Positions 58,120 through 64,000 of a stretch of 64,000 bases of DNA are shown piece by piece. Position numbers and translations under genes: made by a program. Origin of the DNA: Marsupella aquatica (taxonomy: Eukaryota > Marchantiophyta); the NCBI GenBank assembly GCA_973895155.1, contig OZ316895.1:13950001-14014000 (forward strand). Reading direction: 5' to 3'. The notes beneath the pieces are model-generated. The model was given only the letters and a program-made list of their open reading frames with translations. It had not been told where the DNA came from and searched no databases. Within the stretch, counting starts at the first letter, position 1, and each line of letters starts with the position of its first letter.

Positions 58120-59115
58120 AGCGCATCCGCAACTGTTCAGCTACTCCCAAGCTGATAATCCAAGTCAAACAATTCAAATCCATTGCTTGACCAAGAACCT
58201 GGCGCCGCAAACCCTCTGACACAGAGGCAACTATAGTGGTGCCAGTCAAAAATCCCATAGCACGCTCTCTCTCATCAGCAGTAGGCTCCACTAACTGTTG
58301 GAGAGCTGTGTCCCATACAAGTCCAGGGCCACCTGCTCTGAATGCATATGAAGCAGAGTGGCTTACAAGAGTGGGTAATGCACAACGTGGGCACCCAACT
58401 GCATTGACCATTGCCAATGGAGGTCTATCAGGTTGGGTCACACCCTATGCACGACGCCCTGGATCCAAAATATCATCCACCACTAAGGCTGGTGAGCGTG
58501 GAATGCTGTCAAATACACGCTTCAGCACCTCACATGGGATCAAATTAGTCCATCATAAGCGTGGACGATGTGCACGAGAACCCACACGTGCAGCATCCAA
58601 TAACACAGCAGGTCCAATCCAAGACCTCACTTGGTGAACACTGGCAACAATCCGACTACGATCATCACCTAACAATGACACATTCTCCAAAATGTATGTT
58701 GGAGACTGTGTCTGATGTAGCTGGAGGTGACGCAGCACCCATAACATCTCCCAAAACAATGCAGAGTGTGGATCATGAAGTCCATGCCCAATGCCAGCTC
58801 TAGATTGGCCCTGACATGGCCAACCAGCAATCACCAAATCAATGGGGCCAACACGATGTAGATGATCCGCCCCCAGCAATGAAATATCAGTAGGTAGTGC
58901 ATGCTGATAACCACGAACAGCATCCACTGGTAGCAACTATGGATATCTATCCACCAACATAGCCACATGTCGCAATGAGACCCTCCGTGCTGTCTCATCT
59001 GTCTCCACATACAAATAACGACGCACAGGAATTCCTGCCTGAAGAATAGCAGCCAATCCAGTGCTAATCCCACCAAAAAGATCCAACAAACAAATACCCT
59101 CCGGTGAATATTGCC
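58120..59115 (-). other. DNMT3-like C5 cytosine methyltransferase domain within pol
   Basis: Lies between protease and reverse transcriptase in the same frame. Motif I reads LLDLFGGISTGLAAI (AdoMet binding), with the acidic residue of motif II in YLYVETDE. Motif IV is AGWPCQGQSRAG with the Pro-Cys catalytic pair, and motif VI is YILENV. The stretch PAVLLDAARVGSRAHRPRL recalls the DNMT3 segment before its conserved W-x-N-L. The element has WTNLIP there, followed by DDILDPGRRA and, at the end, RRQVLGQAMDLN as motif X. I infer a DNMT3-related origin. Three stops (58937, 58553, 58445) interrupt it in this copy; catalytic motifs are otherwise all present, so loss of function here is recent. Confidence 0.85.
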
Positions 59116-62100
59116 AAGCAATAGGAGTGGTATCCAATGGTGAAAGAGTCACAGGTCCATCTGCAAGAGACTGCTCTACTCCTGACTGTGGTGTAAAAGC
59201 ATGACGCCATGCATCATGTACCAATCGTGCTGCTGCCTGTGGCAAGGCTTGTGCAGTGCCCCACACTAGTGGCACAACACTGCCAACAGGTAACCCTCGC
59301 ATGATGTGCTCCTCATGAGACTCCTCCAATGGTGGAACATCGGTTGCATGCGCATTACCCTCAATCAAATCATCAGGTCCAGCAATTACACCACTGAATG
59401 CTGCCAAAGACAATGGTGTGGATTTAGAGCCTCCCACAGGTCCACTAAATCTCACTGGCAATTTGCTCAATCGAGCATCTCCTGACTGCCAATCAGGTCT
59501 ATATGACACTGATTCCTCCCAAAAATCAAGAATAAATTCCATGGGGTAGAGCACTGTACATCCCACCAACACATCATATAACTCTGCCTTAGTCAGAATA
59601 GCTCGCGCCTGTATCTGTGAGCTATCTGTGGTATGACCTTCCTGAATCCTCAAATCAAGTGGTCTCCTGGTGATATGCTGTGTAGGTGTAGGTCCCCCCA
59701 ATGAAGTCTGAATGGGAAAGGGACAATCCTCCAAATCCTCTGGACGCAATCCCAATCCACGTATGGCAGACTTCCCCAACATCAAGGGCTGAGCACCAGT
59801 ATCCAGTAACACTCTCTCTGGCTGGTATACTGCTCCAGAAGGCCCAACTAATCGGAAGATACCACTCCGATTATCCAATGACACAACACTAGATTTAAAC
59901 CTAGTCCTCTCAAATGCAACGCGTGTTGGTAAATCCACCAACCTCGCTACTGCTGCATGCCATGTCTCACTAGTAGCAGTAGGTGGCATGGTCTTCACTG
60001 CATCAACACTGCAAGTTGCTTCTGCATGGGAAGCAACCACTGGAGTGTCCTCACAGAGTGTAGCTGTCAATCTGAACATTTCTGCAGGACCAACTCCCAA
60101 GTTCAGCATGTCTGTCGCTGAAAATAATGGGGTGCGTACTATGGCAGTAGCCGCCCCCAGCAAGGTACCTGTCATCCCTGCTGCATCACTACCTGATTCT
60201 GCCAACTTACCCACATCAGGGTTTGTCCGAACCGGGTTCATAGAGGCAGTCTGAACTGTCTCTGACAATGTAAAAGACTGAGGAAGCTTTGTCTGCCGAC
60301 GTGCATCCCCCCTTTGTGGATCTAACTCCACTACTGCTCCTCGGGGCTCAAGAGCTTTGGTTGCCCCACGTGTCAAAGCTGCTGATGCATCAATATGTGC
60401 AGTGCCACACATGAATCCCATGGTGGCAAGGTCTCCATCAGCTCCATAAGATGTGGAAGGACCATGGGATGTGGAAGGTCCATAGGATGTAGATGCCCCA
60501 TCACCAGAATTAGGTCTCACCTGGGAACTAGCCATGGCAGCTAGTTGTTGCTCCAATTGAGCAATCTTAGCATCCTTTGGATCTATGGTTATAGTAGGGG
60601 CAGCGTCACCTCCCTGTCTCCCTGCATGTGGCATGCCACGACCACGTCCACCACCTCTACCTCCTCTTCCCTGATCATGTGTACGGGATCCTCCTCTCCG
60701 TAACTCAGGGTGGAGTGAGAAACACCTATCCTTGGTGTGTCCAGGAGCTCCACAATGATCACATTGTCGCTGATCAGGCGCTGATGCTCCCCCTGATCCT
60801 CTATGATCTGGACAATATCTCTGTGCATGATCCCCACCACAGGTCCAACATCCTAACTACTGTCCAGCATAAGAGGGCACAGGTCTCTGGCTGGTAGACT
60901 CTCGTGCAGTAGGCTTCTCCCTCTGGCTCTTTCGTGCAGTAGGCTGTGGTGTGGATGTAGATGCAGCCTTTGGTGCTTCCTTGGCAAATCCGGAAGTCAC
61001 CACCTTCTCATTCACCATATTGAGCTCAATGCGCTCAGAAAGGGTGAAAACAACTGCTAATGTGGGATCTGCATCCCTAAGCAGAGTGACATCTCTCACT
61101 CTGCGTCGCAATTCTCTGTCCAGAATTGCATACCAAAACTGGACTGCCTGAGCCTCTGTCACTCCCTTGGTGACAGTGATCAATCTGCGCATACGTGTGT
61201 ATGCCTCACGTAGGCTCTCTCCAGTCTTGCGTTGGAACTCCTGAAGACCCTTCAACTTATCAGTTCTCACACCCTGATAGTTCTGCTTCAGTACCTCAAA
61301 GAATTCTACCACAGGATTAAATGTTGGCGCAACTCCAGTTCCTGTCACAATCACACCGGCAGGAGTAGTGGTGGATGCTGCTGGAGTGCTGTTGGTGGAT
61401 GGTGTGCCACTCTGGCTAGTGCTGCTAGAAGAAGCAGCAGCTGTGGCAATTGGTTGGGCAGCCGCACTAGTGCCATAGGTGATGGACACGTAATTAGGCG
61501 ACCAATGCTGCCTCCATGCCTCAATTTCAACCAAATGAGCCTTCCGAAACTCATGGTAGTTATCCATGGGTGGCCCCTCCAAATGCTGGAATAATCCCTT
61601 CCATGCCATGAAAGGGGTAAACAACGTGACATTACGCAATGTCTGCATATCGCACCACGTATCAAACTCCTGGATGAAGTCATCCAGATCAATTGTGCCA
61701 ACTGCACCAGAGTATCGTCGTGGGCCCTTTGTAGCCCCGTACATCTCGTCCATATCCCACAACAAAGGTGCAACCACCTGATGATGAGGAGAACTGGTCA
61801 CTGAGTCCTCATCAGAATCACTGTCTGAAGCTGCACTACTGACTGCTATCAATGCTGCTGGCCGAAACTGTGCCCCACTCCGAGTGAAACCGGTCCGTCG
61901 TCCATCGGGTAATCCAGCAGCACCAGAAGAATCCGTGGTGACCAACCCTAACCTAATCTATGTGCTAACCCTAAGGGCAATCTATCCCTGTCAGCACCAC
62001 AAGCACTCACCATGGTGTGTTGGGCATCACTCCAACATCACCAAGAGAGAAATACACAGCACACTAGAATGTCCAGTTGCAAACCCGGATCACTCCTATG

Positions 62101-62467
62101 GAATCAAGCGCCCACACGAAACTAACATGGCGCATAAACAGGAAACATGTGTGAAGAGGATCCAGAAACAAGAATGGATACCATTCAACTCTCCACACAA
62201 AAGCAAATGCAAATCAATATGACAATGTGCATAAGGTTCAAGGAAGAGCCTTCATAATAGGCTTCACAATGGCACTCCAATGTTGTAGATGAGAACCAAG
62301 GCAAAATTGGTTCAATCTGTGAGTCTAGATGGACTCAGAAGTATCAAAAACCCTCAAATAACCTCTGATTTGGCCTAGAATAGGCCTCTAAACAAACCGG
62401 GAAGTATATAAAGCCCCCTGGCGCTTGAATCTAAACAACAAGTTGTCAAAGCTTGTGTGTACACAAG

Positions 62468-62672
62468 GTGGGATGAGAACTTGCCAGTTAAGCGCTCGCG
62501 GCCGGGAATAGCCCCGGGATGGGTGACCTCCTCGCGCTCGACCTTGTGCCTCCCCTCGCGCTCACGGCCCGGAATAGCCCCGGGATGGGTGACCTCGACC
62601 TCGCGCCTGCCTGCGCTCGCGATGGGTGACTTTGCGCTCGCGGTTGGGAGCACTTTCGGGATGGGTGACCTC
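62468..62672 (+). repeat. 5S rRNA-like internal-promoter array in the gypsy leader
   Basis: GAGAACTTGCCAGTTAAGCG (62475-62494), then GGCCGGGAATAG and GGGATGGGTGACCTCC, align in order with the central and 3' part of plant 5S rRNA (AGAACTC-x-x-x-AGTTAAGCG and GGGATGGGTGACC), the A-box to C-box control region. Three more partial copies of the GATGGGTGAC box follow at 62582, 62620 and 62658. The 5' third of 5S is not recognisable, so this is not an intact gene. It is oriented opposite to the element. Confidence 0.6.
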
Positions 62673-62917
62673 GTGCGCCTCACACCTAACCCCAAAAACA
62701 ACTACTTCCTTCACGAAAAGCTCCCGAAAACTGTCAATTTCCTTCATGAAAAACGCAGCCCTTCCACAGAATTGGCAGCAGCTTGATTCAACACCCTTGA
62801 CCCTCGTTTCTTTCACTGAAACGATGATACCGTCGCACGGGGCATTGGCAGCTCCGTTCCTTCAGGAAAAGAGCCGTCGCTTCACCTGCGCCTTGCCAAC
62901 ATCGTCCAACAATAGCC

Positions 62918-63002
62918 GGCAATCAGATCTGAAGCCCCACAGTAGCCGACAATCAGATCTGAAGCCTCACAGTAGCCGGCAATCGGATCTGGAGCCTCAC
63001 GG
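62918..63002. repeat. 30-bp tandem repeat in the gypsy leader
   Basis: Three copies of AGTAGCCGGCAATC(A/G)GATC followed by TGAAGCCTCAC. Confidence 0.85.
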
Positions 63003-63174
63003 ATCGACTTCCACTGTCCAACATCTACTCAACATTCGCTTTCCTCCACGAATCATCAATCGACCTCCAAACTCAAAACTCCAACTCAAAACCTGTCACC
63101 AATCACAGATCTGTACATCGATCGGGAAGCAGGCCGATCGGACAACAACGATACAGGTCAAGATACCAACAATC

Positions 63175-63609
63175 TGTTCGATAACAACACACGATCCGAG
63201 CTACCACGAACCGTCGACAACTCAATCAATCGAACTTTTGTCCGCACAGTCCGTACAACAGATTTCGAATGTGATCTTTCAATGTAATCTCCATACAATC
63301 GGCACAACAATCTCGGTCAACAATACCCCATCGATCCCACACCGATCCGATCACACACGTATGCCAACGCACCTTGCACTACTCAAGGAATCCACGTTAC
63401 ACAAGCGGAGCTCACAGCCACCATAGCCACACTCAAGGTCCTCTCTCTCCAAGGCTCAACATTGAAAGATGACCTTTCAATGCCTCACAAGTGAGAAGTA
63501 CCCTCTCACACAAACCTGACAGAACCTTATCGGCTCCAATAGCACTCATACCAAACGTACATACTCTAATAGCACGATATACTACTACACTACTCAGAAT
63601 GGTGTGACA
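63175..63609 (-). repeat. Right (5') LTR, inner limit tentative
   Basis: The part 63286-63609 matches the left LTR core. Extending left to TGTTCG (63175) gives a 435-bp TG...CA unit. GATACCA (63162-63168) then lies six bases outside it. In element orientation that is TGGTATC, the start of the usual initiator-Met-tRNA primer site, but the rest of the site does not match well. The stretch 63175-63285 has no counterpart in the left end. Confidence 0.55.
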
Positions 63610-63639
63610 ACTCTCTCTTGGCCCCACCCATAGTCATTT

Positions 63640-63855
63640 ACACATCCCTATGTCTTCCTTTGTAAAACGGGCATTGGAAAGGACCAGAGCAGTTGCGCGC
63701 TGTCATCGGGCTGTCGACCATTGAGTGAGAGGAGCAAAGCTTATGTCTTCCTTTGTGAAACGGGAAAATAGAGAGGGCCGGAGCTGCTGCCGACCTGCTA
63801 CTGTGCACGCTCAACGAGGCTTTTGACCATTGATCATTGAGTGAGAGAAGGTTCA
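63640..63855. repeat. Two diverged tandem units right of the gypsy element
   Basis: TATGTCTTCCTTTGTAAAACGGG at 63650 and TATGTCTTCCTTTGTGAAACGGG at 63743. Each is followed by a GACCATTGA...GTGAGAG block. The last 150 bases of the window show nothing recognisable. Confidence 0.7.
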
Positions 63856-64000
63856 CGACTCTCAACTTTTGTTACTCTCACAGAGGTTAGTTTGTTTGTT
63901 GAGCCTCCAATTTACTCAGAATTCACGATGTTTCTTCTCTCTATGTGCGAGCCCTTTTCTAGGCACCCATATACCCATGACCATGGTCTCTTCTTTCCCG

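Larger units (their letters stand above)
54836..61945 (-). pseudogene. Single-frame Gag-PR-cytosine methyltransferase-RT-RNase H-IN-PHD polyprotein, with eight stops
   Basis: About 2370 codons in one frame. Gag (to 60860) has the matrix/capsid-like region ending near SERIELNM. Two zinc knuckles follow at about 60780-60850 (CWTCGGDHAQRYC, spacing C-2-C-3-H-4-C; CDHCGAPGHTKDRC, canonical C-2-C-4-H-4-C). Protease has VLLDTGAQPLM near 59810. The methyltransferase is at 59115-58120. Reverse transcriptase has CYIDDILVY near 57265. RNase H has HTDWSG and ITDHQPLKW (56570-56896). Integrase has the HHCC finger (HEELGHFG, CVVCDR) and the D,D,E residues in LDFAGPLP, TDQGTEF and GLAERVV. The C4HC3 PHD finger (CMLC, CDKC, HMSC, CPQC) ends at TGA 54836. 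In-frame stops: TAG 60857, TAG 58937, TGA 58553, TAG 58445, TAG 57962, TAG 56939, TGA 56564, TAG 56546. No frameshift is needed. No ATG is evident at the Gag start: the frame opens after a TAG a few codons upstream of 61945, so the true start may be upstream of that stop. Confidence 0.9.
54056..63609 (-). mobile_element. Ty3/gypsy LTR retrotransposon carrying a cytosine methyltransferase and a PHD finger
   Basis: The proposed span begins TGTCGTGCGC and ends GGTGTGACA, so the termini are TG...CA. ACTC lies immediately outside both ends (54052-54055 and 63610-63613), consistent with a 4-bp target duplication. The coding region is on the minus strand (61945 to 54836). Domain order is Gag, zinc knuckles, protease, methyltransferase, reverse transcriptase, RNase H, integrase, PHD. 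A 324-329-bp sequence is shared by the two ends (54194-54522 and 63286-63609). The left end also has an extra 138-bp repeat on both sides of it, so the exact LTR limits are unresolved. The leader between Gag and the right LTR is about 1.2 kb. Confidence 0.8.

Noticed and set aside
58561-58803. Plus-strand frames across the gypsy coding region (also 57686-57880, 59701-59892, 59988-60254)
   Set aside because: Shadows of the minus-strand polyprotein.
54836-61945. Reassigned TAG/TGA codons as an explanation for the in-frame stops
   Set aside because: The four host genes end in TAG, TAG, TAA and TGA and have no internal TAG or TGA in their exons, so the standard code applies.
62457-62786. Plus-strand frame with repeated SRPGIAPGWVTS
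   Set aside because: The repeat is explained by the 5S-rRNA-like DNA array, not by a protein repeat.

Overview
The window looks like nuclear DNA of a streptophyte plant, probably not a seed plant. Four host genes have canonical short GT-AG introns. Two of their products are plant-type: a plastid outer-envelope OEP16 pore, and a fructosamine/ribulosamine kinase with a transit-peptide-like N terminus. Decayed LTR retrotransposons, MITE-like DNA and minisatellites fill the space between genes. The species cannot be fixed from sequence alone. A DNMT-bearing Ty3/gypsy element points toward charophyte- or bryophyte-grade lineages, but that is inference.

Layout. 1-3004: a broken, TE-associated gene running in from the left edge, with a coiled-coil C-terminal half. 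3.0-11.7 kb: repeat-rich DNA without a recognisable gene. 11.7-24.3 kb: leader and 25-exon gene for protein phosphatase 4 regulatory subunit 3 (PP4R3/SMEK). 24.3-27.9 kb: non-coding DNA with nested tandem repeats. 27.9-35.9 kb: a minisatellite, a tandemly duplicated promoter/first exon, and the 18-exon MCM2 gene. 36.2-37.4 kb: a Ty1/copia fold-back remnant. 39.1-41.2 kb: degenerate repeats, one interrupted by a 287-bp MITE with a perfect 8-bp target duplication. 42.3-46.0 kb: nine-exon fructosamine/ribulosamine-3-kinase gene. 47.1-48.9 kb, minus strand: five-exon OEP16. 50-54 kb: tandem repeats and AT-rich TE debris. 54.06-63.61 kb, minus strand: a Ty3/gypsy retrotransposon.

The exon chains of all four host genes keep reading frame across every junction (3459, 2691, 1038 and 444 nt, all multiples of three) and give proteins of the expected family length. 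PP4R3 and MCM2 act in phosphatase signalling and replication licensing. The kinase repairs glycated protein and OEP16 is a plastid envelope channel. They are neighbours, not an operon.

The most interesting object is the gypsy element. One reading frame of about 2370 codons carries Gag, two zinc knuckles, an aspartic protease, a DNMT3-like cytosine-5 methyltransferase, reverse transcriptase, RNase H, integrase and a C-terminal PHD finger. Eight in-frame stops break it; none is TAA, and all fit C-to-T change at CAG or CGA codons, i.e. at CHG and CG methylation contexts. Its 5' leader carries an array resembling the internal-promoter part of 5S rRNA. Capture of DNA methyltransferases by retrotransposons has been reported before, in dinoflagellates and charophytes. 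The combination with a PHD finger and 5S-like leader is what deserves follow-up.
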